From NCBI GenBank assembly GCA_041392165.1, contig JAWKMN010000001.1, positions 496,001 through 560,000 of the forward strand: DNA of 64,000 nucleotides, given 5' to 3'. The DNA is from Arenibacter sp041392165 (GTDB lineage Bacteria; Bacteroidota; Bacteroidia; Flavobacteriales; Flavobacteriaceae). Each line of letters opens with the position of its first letter. Positions within the stretch are counted from its first letter, which is position 1. Shown piece after piece: positions 44,043 through 51,924 of this stretch. Below the pieces are notes generated by a model. It saw only the letters and a list, made by a program, of their open reading frames with translations, was not told where the DNA came from and did not search any database. Made by a program: the position numbers and the translations under genes.

Positions 44043-46616
44043 ATGCATAAGTCCTTCCAGATAAAGTTATCGGATAATTGGAGAATCCAGAGTTCAAATA
44101 AAGTTTCGGAAAAGGGGAGTGAAATCTCTACTAAGGCCACAATTTCGGATAATTGGTTTCCTGCAGTGGTTCCTTCAACCGTTTTGAATACTTTGGTAGC
44201 CAATAAGGTTTACGAAAACCCCTATTTTGGTGAGAATTTAAAGACCATCCCAACAGAACAGTTTAAAGTTTCCTGGTGGTACACCACTAGTTTTGAACTA
44301 ACAAAGGACCAAGCCAATGGGTTTGGTACCCTAAAATTTGATGGTATTAACTACAAGGCCAATGTTTGGTTAAATGGACAACTCATTGCCGATGCCTCCG
44401 TTATAGATGGGGCCTTTCGTATTACCTCCTTTGATGTAAGTACAAATATCAAAAGTGGATCCAATATTTTGGCCATAGAGGTAATTCCGCCCCAACCTGG
44501 CGATTTTAGTATAGGCTTTGTAGATTGGAATCCTTCCCCACCAGATGGGGATATGGGTGTTTTTAGGCCAGTAACCCTTCATCTACATGGTGGCGTGCAA
44601 ATTGAAAAACCCTTTGTACAGACCAAGGTAAATCTTGAAACCTTGAAAGAGGCCGATATTGCCGTTTCTGCAGAATTGTTCAATTATTCCGATGCTGTAA
44701 TTTCTGGAGATCTAATAGGGGCGATAGGTACCGTTGTATTCAAGAAAAGCATAAGCCTGTCTCCCAACCATAAAGAACTGATCACCTTTAACAGTAAGGA
44801 GTTTGCGGGACTTCATTTTAAAGAACCAAAATTATGGTGGCCCATTAATTTGGGCAATCCCGATCTTTATGATCTGGATCTAAGATTTGTTGTCGGGGAG
44901 GAGGTTTCGGATGCGACCCGGCAGAGATTTGGAATTCGGCATATAGAGGATTACTGGTTAAATGATATTCATCGAGGCTATAAGGTAAATGGACAAAGAG
45001 TATTGATCAAAGGCGGCGGATGGACAGATGATATGCTTTTGATGGATACGGACGAAGGCATAGAGGCACAGGTGAAATATGTAAAACAAATGAATCTGAA
45101 TTGTATTCGTTTGGAAGGTTTTTGGGGTAAGGATCACAAATTGTACGACCTCTGTGATGAACATGGTATACTGTTAATGGTAGGTTGGAGTTGTCATTGG
45201 GAACACGAGATCCATATGGGAGTACCCGTCAATGAACGTTTTGGAGGCGTATACAAGCCAGAGCATATAGCCCATGTTGCCCAAGCTTGGGAGGATCAGG
45301 TGATATGGCTGCGCAACCATCCCAGTATCTTTGTTTGGACCGTTGCCAGTGACAAGGTGCCGATTACGGAATTGGAACAAAAATATATAGACATTTTTGC
45401 CCAATATGACCCTACAAGGCCCTATTTAAATTCTACAGGGGGAGTGGGTAGCGACCAGCATGTTATAGGTAGTGAGGATGTTATTAGCGAGATCAGTGGG
45501 TCATCCGGTGTAAAAATGTTGGGCCCTTATGCCTATACCGCCCCGGTATATTGGTTTACGGATACCAAATTTGGCGGAGCCTATGGGTTTAACACGGAAA
45601 CTGGTCCAGGAGCCCAGGTGCCACAATTGGAAAGTTTAAGAAAAATGATTCCCCAAGGGCAATTATGGCCCATGGGGGAGGCCTGGAACTTTCATTGCGG
45701 ACGGTATGAGTTTGCCGATCTCAGTAGATTCATTAAGGCTATTGAGGAAAAATACGGGGCTCCAAGTTCTTTGGAAGAGTTCGATAAAAAGGCCCAGGCA
45801 ATGAACTATGAGCTTATGCGCCCCATGTTTGAAGCCTTTCAGGTGAATAAAAAGAAATCGACGGGTATTGTCCAATGGATGCTGAATGCGGCCTGGCCCA
45901 AGATGTATTGGCAGTTGTACGATTATTACCTAAACCCGACCGCTGCATTTTATGCCACCCAAAAAGCATGTTTGCCCCTTAGCCTTATTTACAATTATGG
46001 CGATAAACACATTTATGCCGTTAATGATCATTTGAGGACGGTAGAAAATTTAACGGCCCATATTAGGGTATATTCCATAGGGTCCGAAAAGTTGTTTGAG
46101 GATAAGGTGAATTTTAGCTTGGATCCGGATTCATCAAAATCCATTTTCGAATTTGGAGAACTGAAAGGACTTACTACCACCTATTTTGTAGATCTTCGTT
46201 TGTTGGATAAAATAGGTACAGAGATCGGCACCAATTTTTATTGGCTGTCCACTAAGGAGGAAGTATTGGACTACGAGGCCGATCTGGGACCATTTGCGTT
46301 TCATACCCCCAGTAAGGTATATGCGGACTTTACACCGTTGAACGGGCTGCCCAAAATCCCATTGGAACGGTCATCATATTTTGAGCAGGATGGGGAACAA
46401 CAAAATGTCAAGGTAACACTTAAGAACAATAGTGATCATATTGCATTTTTGATCAATCTGAAGGTAGAGGACAAAATGACCGGAGAACTTATTTTGCCCA
46501 TATTCTGGGAAGATAATTTTATAAACTTGTTACCTGGGGAAGAACGTATGGTCCGCGCTAATTTTAAAGGGACCTCTGAGGCCATATTGAAGGTAGACGG
46601 ATGGAATTTGGCTTAG
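44043..46616 (+). CDS. GH2 glycoside hydrolase, exo-beta-D-glucosaminidase/mannosidase-like
   Basis: 857 residues without signal peptide, so cytoplasmic unless secreted otherwise. Galactose-binding-like sugar-binding domain (LKFDGINYKANVWLNGQLIADAS), immunoglobulin-like domains, then a TIM barrel (YKVNGQRVLIKGGGWTDDMLLMD, MNLNCIRLEGFWGKDHKLYDLCDEHGILLMVGW). The catalytic nucleophile is in FNTETGPG (Glu519). The acid/base region reads WTVASDKVP with Asp437 where most GH2 have NE; an Asp here, 80-odd residues before the nucleophile, is as in the characterised exo-beta-D-glucosaminidase CsxA. That points to beta-glucosaminide substrates, though not proof. It lies downstream of the symporter and small membrane proteins. 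Confidence 0.85.
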   Translation: MHKSFQIKLSDNWRIQSSNKVSEKGSEISTKATISDNWFPAVVPSTVLNTLVANKVYENPYFGENLKTIPTEQFKVSWWYTTSFELTKDQANGFGTLKFDGINYKANVWLNGQLIADASVIDGAFRITSFDVSTNIKSGSNILAIEVIPPQPGDFSIGFVDWNPSPPDGDMGVFRPVTLHLHGGVQIEKPFVQTKVNLETLKEADIAVSAELFNYSDAVISGDLIGAIGTVVFKKSISLSPNHKELITFNSKEFAGLHFKEPKLWWPINLGNPDLYDLDLRFVVGEEVSDATRQRFGIRHIEDYWLNDIHRGYKVNGQRVLIKGGGWTDDMLLMDTDEGIEAQVKYVKQMNLNCIRLEGFWGKDHKLYDLCDEHGILLMVGWSCHWEHEIHMGVPVNERFGGVYKPEHIAHVAQAWEDQVIWLRNHPSIFVWTVASDKVPITELEQKYIDIFAQYDPTRPYLNSTGGVGSDQHVIGSEDVISEISGSSGVKMLGPYAYTAPVYWFTDTKFGGAYGFNTETGPGAQVPQLESLRKMIPQGQLWPMGEAWNFHCGRYEFADLSRFIKAIEEKYGAPSSLEEFDKKAQAMNYELMRPMFEAFQVNKKKSTGIVQWMLNAAWPKMYWQLYDYYLNPTAAFYATQKACLPLSLIYNYGDKHIYAVNDHLRTVENLTAHIRVYSIGSEKLFEDKVNFSLDPDSSKSIFEFGELKGLTTTYFVDLRLLDKIGTEIGTNFYWLSTKEEVLDYEADLGPFAFHTPSKVYADFTPLNGLPKIPLERSSYFEQDGEQQNVKVTLKNNSDHIAFLINLKVEDKMTGELILPIFWEDNFINLLPGEERMVRANFKGTSEAILKVDGWNLA

Positions 46617-46673
46617 TCCTGGCAAAGCGTTCCTTTTCCTGTTATGATTAGCGGACTTTTAATAACTCTTAAT

Positions 46674-47765
46674 ATGAGAATCTGGACAAAATATATACTT
46701 GTAATCATCCTTCTAATATCTATTGTGTCCTGTAAGGAAAAAGTAAATGAAACCGGATCCGAAATATCGGAAAAGCATCCTGCCATATTTCTGGAGGAAT
46801 TCATTTACCCCATAGGCCAGGGACCAACACCCCAATGCCATGCCCCAACTATTGATGTGAGCAATGGTACTCTGGTGGCCTCCTGGTTCGGAGGGACGGA
46901 AGAAAAAAACAATGACGTAGGTATCTGGGTTTCAAGAAAAGTTGGAGATAAATGGATAAGCCCGGTTGAAGTAGCCAATGGCGTGGAGGATGATGGAGTT
47001 CGATACCCATGTTGGAACCCCGTTCTTTTTAAACCCAAAAATAAGCCTTTGATACTCTTTTACAAAGTTGGTCCAGATCCATTATATTGGTGGGGAATGT
47101 ATAAAACGTCTGTGGATGACGGTCTTAGTTGGTCTGCCCCGGCGAAACTTCCAGAAGGAATATTGGGACCCATTAAAAATAGGCCCGTTACCTTGTCCAA
47201 TGGGGATATTTTATCGCCCTCCAGTACCGAGAGCGAAACGGTAGGCCATAAAATCCATTTGGAAAGGAGTATGGATTATGGCAAAACATGGGTTAAGACA
47301 GCTCCTTTGAACGATGCCAGGAAATTTAATGCCATTCAACCGGCTATCCTGGATCATGGAAACGATACCATCCAATTATTAAGTAGAACCTATCAAGGGG
47401 CCATAGGGCAAAATTGGTCCTATAACGGTGGACTTAGCTGGAGTGAAATGACCGCTACGGAACTTCCCAATCCCGACTCAGGGATTGATGCAATTACCTT
47501 AAGGGATAGTAGGCATGTATTGATCTATAATCCTACTACCATAGAATCCGAGGATAGGGTTCCTTTGAGCGTGGCAATTTCAAAGGATGGGATATTATGG
47601 GAAAGAACACTTGATTTGGAACCGCTCACGGCAACAACGGATAAAAAGGGAGAGGAATATTCGTATCCTACCCTGATCCAGACCCCGGACGGAATGATAC
47701 ATATTGTGTATACATGGAATAGAAAGACTATAAAACATCTTGTATTGGATCCTGAAAAATTATAA
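46674..47765 (+). CDS. Sialidase-family (BNR/Asp-box) lipoprotein
   Basis: 363 residues from ATG 46674 (an earlier in-frame ATG at 46644 would spoil the signal). Lipobox ISIVSC. Six-bladed propeller with three Asp-box motifs: SVDDGLSWSAP, SMDYGKTWVK and SYNGGLSWSE. The usual RIP/FRIP arginine motif is not obvious, while GPTPQCHAPTIDVSNGTLVASWFGGTEE is typical of the 'exo-alpha-sialidase-like' group (PF13088) whose tested members are rarely true sialidases. Located at the cell surface or periplasm, it may trim or bind the glycan imported by SusCD. Confidence 0.82.
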   Translation: MRIWTKYILVIILLISIVSCKEKVNETGSEISEKHPAIFLEEFIYPIGQGPTPQCHAPTIDVSNGTLVASWFGGTEEKNNDVGIWVSRKVGDKWISPVEVANGVEDDGVRYPCWNPVLFKPKNKPLILFYKVGPDPLYWWGMYKTSVDDGLSWSAPAKLPEGILGPIKNRPVTLSNGDILSPSSTESETVGHKIHLERSMDYGKTWVKTAPLNDARKFNAIQPAILDHGNDTIQLLSRTYQGAIGQNWSYNGGLSWSEMTATELPNPDSGIDAITLRDSRHVLIYNPTTIESEDRVPLSVAISKDGILWERTLDLEPLTATTDKKGEEYSYPTLIQTPDGMIHIVYTWNRKTIKHLVLDPEKL

Positions 47766-47783
47766 ACAAAATCACCATTAACA

Positions 47784-49067
47784 ATGAAAAAACTAGCAAT
47801 AAATGGCGGCTTGCCCTGTCGTGACACCATTAAGAATCCCTGGCCTAAATGGCCGGTTTGGGGGAAAGAGGAAGAAGTTGCCCTTATTGAGGTGTTAAAT
47901 AGTGGGGTCTGGTCCTACAACGGACCAAAGGAAATGGAGTTCAACAGACTATTTGCAGCATATACGGGGGTAAAACATGCCATATGTGCCGTAAATGGTA
48001 CCATAACCTTGCAGATTGCCCTGGAGGCCTTGGGAATAGGTGTTGGCGATGAGGTTATTGTTCCGGGCCTAACGTGGCAAGCTACTGCTGCCACGGTAAT
48101 CGATGTAAATGCCACCCCTATATTGGTAGATATATGTGAGGATACCTGGTGCATAGACCCAATGGAAATTGAAAAAGCCATAACTCCAAGAACAAAGGCG
48201 ATTATTCCGGTTCATCTCTATGGCGCTTTTGCGGATATGGATGCCATTATGGCCATAGCAAAAAACCACAATCTTTATGTAATTGAGGATTGCGCCCATA
48301 AGCATGGTGGTGAATGGAAAGGCAAGAAAGCGGGAAGTATCGGAAATGTTGGTAGTTTCAGTTTTCAATTATCAAAACATTTAACTGCTGGTGAGGGTGG
48401 GTCCGTTACTACGGACGATACCGGTTTGGCCGAAAAATTGGATGCGCTAAGAAATGTTGGCCGAAGACCTGAAGGGGATTCGCTTATAGGTGCGGACAAG
48501 GGTATAGGGGATTATGGTGATGACGGTAATTTTATTCAGTCCGGCAACTATCGGATTACAGAATTTCAGGCAGCTATTCTGATAGAGGGCTTAAAAAGAT
48601 TGCCGGAACAAAATGCAAATAGGGATGCCAATGGGGCCTATTTAAATACCTTGCTAAAAGAAATTGAAGGGGTGACACCTTTAAAAAGGGATGATCGGGA
48701 AACTAAAAAGGCCTATTTCAATTTTGCTTTTCGATATGATACCAACAAGTTCAAGAATTTACCTATAGAAAAGTTTAGGTCTGCCCTAGAAGCCGAATTG
48801 GGGATTGTAGTGGATGCGTGTTATGAGCCTTTAAATAATTGCTCATTATATGTGCCGCACACAAAACCTTCCAGACATAAATTAAATGATACTTATTGGA
48901 AGGCCATAGACCCCAAAAGATTTTCTTTACCGGTTTGTGAACGTATTTTTAAGGAAGAATCGGTTTGTGTACATCACAAAGTGTTAATGGGAACAAAGGC
49001 CGATATGGATTTGGTGGCCACGGCCATAAAAAAGATTTATACCCATGCCGGGGAATTGATGGATTAA
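47784..49067 (+). CDS. DegT/DnrJ/EryC1/StrS-family PLP aminotransferase
   Basis: 427 residues. The PLP pocket is seen: GVKHAICAVNGTITLQIALEALGIG, VIVPGLTWQATAATV, VIEDCAHKHGGEWKGKKAG with the PLP Asp, and SFSFQLSKHLTAGEGGSV with the Schiff-base Lys (about residue 200). Members add or remove amino groups on keto sugars or keto cyclitols. In a catabolic operon without nucleotide-sugar genes, a reversible role on a free oxidised sugar or inosose, together with the Gfo/Idh dehydrogenase two genes down, is more likely than antibiotic or LPS sugar synthesis. Confidence 0.92.
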   Translation: MKKLAINGGLPCRDTIKNPWPKWPVWGKEEEVALIEVLNSGVWSYNGPKEMEFNRLFAAYTGVKHAICAVNGTITLQIALEALGIGVGDEVIVPGLTWQATAATVIDVNATPILVDICEDTWCIDPMEIEKAITPRTKAIIPVHLYGAFADMDAIMAIAKNHNLYVIEDCAHKHGGEWKGKKAGSIGNVGSFSFQLSKHLTAGEGGSVTTDDTGLAEKLDALRNVGRRPEGDSLIGADKGIGDYGDDGNFIQSGNYRITEFQAAILIEGLKRLPEQNANRDANGAYLNTLLKEIEGVTPLKRDDRETKKAYFNFAFRYDTNKFKNLPIEKFRSALEAELGIVVDACYEPLNNCSLYVPHTKPSRHKLNDTYWKAIDPKRFSLPVCERIFKEESVCVHHKVLMGTKADMDLVATAIKKIYTHAGELMD

Positions 49068-49122
49068 TTATTTAATTGGGTTCTTAAAGCGATATTCCCA
49101 ACGTAAAACTGATATTTTGATA

Positions 49123-49944
49123 ATGATGAAAATGGTGTTGTTCCTTACTTTATTGTTTGTATGCCCGGCCCCGGCTTTTTCCCAGAATGCCTTGAGGGAT
49201 ATGGATCCTTACCAGTTGCCCGAAAAAGGAATTTGTGCCCATAGGGGAGCCAATGAAACCCATCCGGAGAATACTCTGGCTGCATTTAAGGAAGCCATTC
49301 GTTTGGGAGCGCAGATGATAGAGTTGGATGTTCAAATGACCAAGGACAATCAGTTGGTTGTAATGCACGATGTTAATGTTGATAGGACCACCAATGGTCG
49401 CGGACCGGTGAAGGAGCTTAGGTTGGGAAAAACAAAAAAGCTTGATGCCGGCAAGTGGAAATCCAAAGAATTTAAAAAGGAAAGGGTGCCCACCTTAAAG
49501 GAAGCGTTGGCAATAATGCCCAGGAATATCTGGCTCAATATCCATTTAAAAGGAGACGAACATTTGGGCGCGGCCACGGCCCAAGCAGTGATTTCAGCGA
49601 ATAGGATCCATCAGACCGTCATTGCCTGTGAAAGGGAGGCGGCAGAAGGGGTAAGGCGGATAAATCCAAATATTATGATGTGCAATATGGAGCGTTTATC
49701 CACACGCGCAGAATATATAAACGAAACCATAGAAAAGGGATTCACATTTCTCCAACTAAAAAGTAGCAGGGACGATGATAATTTTCTGACGGATATAAAA
49801 AAGTTGAAACAAAATGGGATTAGAATCAATTATTTTCATTCCGAAGAGGAAAATGACGTTAAAAAATTGTTGGATGCGGGGGTAGACTTTATATTGACCG
49901 ATCATTTGGAAAAAATGCTTCGGGCATTCGACGAATTTAATTAG
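49123..49944 (+). CDS. Exported glycerophosphodiester phosphodiesterase-family protein
   Basis: About 273 residues; start ATG 49123 or 49126. Signal peptide MVLFLTLLFVCPAPAFSQ. All GDPD motifs: GICAHRGANETHPENTLAAF, GAQMIELDVQMTKDNQLVVMHD, VDRTTNG and NGIRINYFHSEEENDVKKLLDAGVDFILTDH. The two His (HRG and HD) and the Glu/Asp metal ligands are present, so it should cleave a glycerophosphodiester or similar phosphodiester in the periplasm. Its place in a glycan operon suggests a phosphodiester-linked sugar. Confidence 0.92.
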   Translation: MMKMVLFLTLLFVCPAPAFSQNALRDMDPYQLPEKGICAHRGANETHPENTLAAFKEAIRLGAQMIELDVQMTKDNQLVVMHDVNVDRTTNGRGPVKELRLGKTKKLDAGKWKSKEFKKERVPTLKEALAIMPRNIWLNIHLKGDEHLGAATAQAVISANRIHQTVIACEREAAEGVRRINPNIMMCNMERLSTRAEYINETIEKGFTFLQLKSSRDDDNFLTDIKKLKQNGIRINYFHSEEENDVKKLLDAGVDFILTDHLEKMLRAFDEFN

Positions 49945-49983
49945 GCCTTCGGTAAAACCATAAGTATTAAAGTAATTCAACGA

Positions 49984-50991
49984 ATGGAAAAAATTAAAAT
50001 AGCGCTTATTGGCGCAGGATTTATATCGGATTACCACGCTCGTGGACTACAAACATTGCCAAATGTTGAAATTGTGGCAGTGGTGTCCAAAAATCTGGAT
50101 AATGCAAAAAAGTTTGCCCTAAAGTACCCTATTAAAGAGGCGTTGAACGATATTTCATCCTTGGTAAAAAGAGAGGATCTGGATGCCGTAATTATAAGCA
50201 CCCCCAATCAATTTCATGCGCCCTATGCTATAGCATTTTTACAAAATGGCAAGGATGTTTTTCTTGAAAAACCCATGGGAATGAACAGTGAGGAAGGCAG
50301 ACAAATAGCAGAGGCGGCGAACAAATACAACCAATTGGTGATGGTTGGACATATGTGGCGTTTTGATACCGATACCCGATTTATAAAGGAAACCATAGCC
50401 TCGGGAACAATTGGAAGGGTATTTAAGACGAAAGGCTACGGAATACATGAAAATTGGGGGCCTTCCGGTTGGTTTACCCAGAAGGAATTGGCGGGCGGCG
50501 GAGCCTTGGCGGATATGGGCGTCCACGCCATTGATGCCGTTAGGTATATCCTGGGAGATCCAAAACCGATCAAAGTTTATGCTAGAATTTCTACGGAGTT
50601 TGGAGATTATGATGTAGACGATACGGGAATTTTGGTAATTACCTGGGACAATGGTACCGAAAGTATTATTGAAAGCGGATGGTGGCATCCCCATATGGAC
50701 GGGCCCGAGGCCAGTACCAGTCTGTTCGGGACAAAGGGTTATGCCAATCTGTTTCCCACATTTTTGAAAACGAAGGAAGGGGAAGGTACGGTAACAACAG
50801 TGCCCGAGCTTCCAAAAAGGGAAGATCACTGCGACCAAATAATCTATACCCGCCAAATGGAGCATTTTGTGGATTGTATCAACACCAGGCAACAACCCGT
50901 TCCGGGACTTGCGGAAGGGCAGATGGTACTGGACATTGTGGATGCGGCCTATACATCGGCCGAAACAGGAGAGGTAGTCAATTTAATTTAG
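49984..50991 (+). CDS. Gfo/Idh/MocA-family oxidoreductase
   Basis: 335 residues, cytoplasmic. KIALIGAGFISDYHARGL is the dinucleotide-binding start; VFLEKPMGMNSEEG has the EKP motif (about residue 96); GGGALADMGVHAIDAVRYILGDPKP carries the catalytic-type His. Probably oxidises a sugar or cyclitol hydroxyl with NAD+. Lies between the phosphodiesterase and HAD genes and matches the DegT aminotransferase as a redox partner. Confidence 0.92.
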   Translation: MEKIKIALIGAGFISDYHARGLQTLPNVEIVAVVSKNLDNAKKFALKYPIKEALNDISSLVKREDLDAVIISTPNQFHAPYAIAFLQNGKDVFLEKPMGMNSEEGRQIAEAANKYNQLVMVGHMWRFDTDTRFIKETIASGTIGRVFKTKGYGIHENWGPSGWFTQKELAGGGALADMGVHAIDAVRYILGDPKPIKVYARISTEFGDYDVDDTGILVITWDNGTESIIESGWWHPHMDGPEASTSLFGTKGYANLFPTFLKTKEGEGTVTTVPELPKREDHCDQIIYTRQMEHFVDCINTRQQPVPGLAEGQMVLDIVDAAYTSAETGEVVNLI

Positions 50992-51023
50992 CACCACTGG
51001 TGTGGGATTCAAAACTTTTGAAG

Positions 51024-51674
51024 ATGGCTTTAAACGGATTAAAGAATAGTATTGAAAACATTATTTTTGACCTGGACGGTACCCTTTGGGATCCTATGCC
51101 TATGAGTATTAAGGCATGGCATACCGCTTTGAATAAATATGATTGTATTAAGAATCCTATTTCCGAGGAAGATATTCAAGGTATTTTGGGAATGCAGCAT
51201 GACCTTGTAGGGAAAAAACTGTTTCCGTATTTAAATGAAGAGCAGCAATTTGCGGTTATGGGCAGTTGCTATGAACAGGAGGTAATTGATATTAAGGAGT
51301 CCGGAGGGGTTTTGTACCATGGTTTGGAAGAGACCTTGAAGACCTTGGGCCAAAAATACGAACTATATATAGTGAGTAATTGTCAGGCCGGTTATATCGA
51401 GGCTTTTTATGAATACCATGGTTTGGGCGCCTATTTTAAAGATTTTGAATGTTCCGGTAATACGGGTCTGTCCAAAACCGAAAATATTAAAATGATCATT
51501 GAAAGGAACAAACTCTCCAAGTCTGTTTATATTGGGGATACCCTGGGGGATCATACGGCGGCGAATGGCAATCAAATCCCTTTTGTCTTTGCCAAATACG
51601 GATTTGGCGATGTACCCAAAGCCAAATATACAATTAATAAAATAGGTGATTTAAAAGAGCTGTTCTCATCGTAG
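51024..51674 (+). CDS. HAD-superfamily phosphatase (phosphoglycolate phosphatase-like)
   Basis: 216 residues from ATG 51024, 32 bases after the Gfo/Idh stop; the frame extends further back over that gene but the HAD domain starts here. Motifs: IIFDLDGTLWDPMP (motif I with both Asp), LYIVSNCQAGY (motif II), LSKTENIKMII (motif III Lys) and YIGDTLGDHTAA (motif IV). A C1-type cap lies between motifs I and II. It could act as a sugar-phosphate phosphatase or beta-phosphomutase-like enzyme; last gene of this operon, followed by a hairpin. Confidence 0.9.
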   Translation: MALNGLKNSIENIIFDLDGTLWDPMPMSIKAWHTALNKYDCIKNPISEEDIQGILGMQHDLVGKKLFPYLNEEQQFAVMGSCYEQEVIDIKESGGVLYHGLEETLKTLGQKYELYIVSNCQAGYIEAFYEYHGLGAYFKDFECSGNTGLSKTENIKMIIERNKLSKSVYIGDTLGDHTAANGNQIPFVFAKYGFGDVPKAKYTINKIGDLKELFSS

Positions 51675-51685
51675 GATTTGAACCT

Positions 51686-51710
51686 GCCCGTCCGTGTCGG
51701 ACAGACGGGC
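51686..51710. repeat. GCCCGTC/GACGGGC hairpin with inner TCCG/CGGA
   Basis: Nested complementary arms, GCCCGTC (51686-51692) with GACGGGC (51704-51710) and TCCG with CGGA inside, followed by a T-rich stretch TTGTTTTGTT. It is a flavobacterial dispersed palindrome that may also end the catabolic operon just after the HAD gene. Confidence 0.6.
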
Positions 51711-51924
51711 TTGTTTTGTTAGACAGAACTGTCCTGAGGTATTTTTAATGTTTTTCTTCCCATTGATTGTCCCCAATTTAGGAGATCTTGAATATCAATA
51801 ATTATGGGAGAAGTAATATTTTTTGTCTCTGGGATAGCTAAATAAGTGTTGATTCTGGCAATTTTAGTAGTTGATTTTAAGGTTTCAGATCTCTATATTT
51901 GATAATGGCTATAAAATTTTGACA

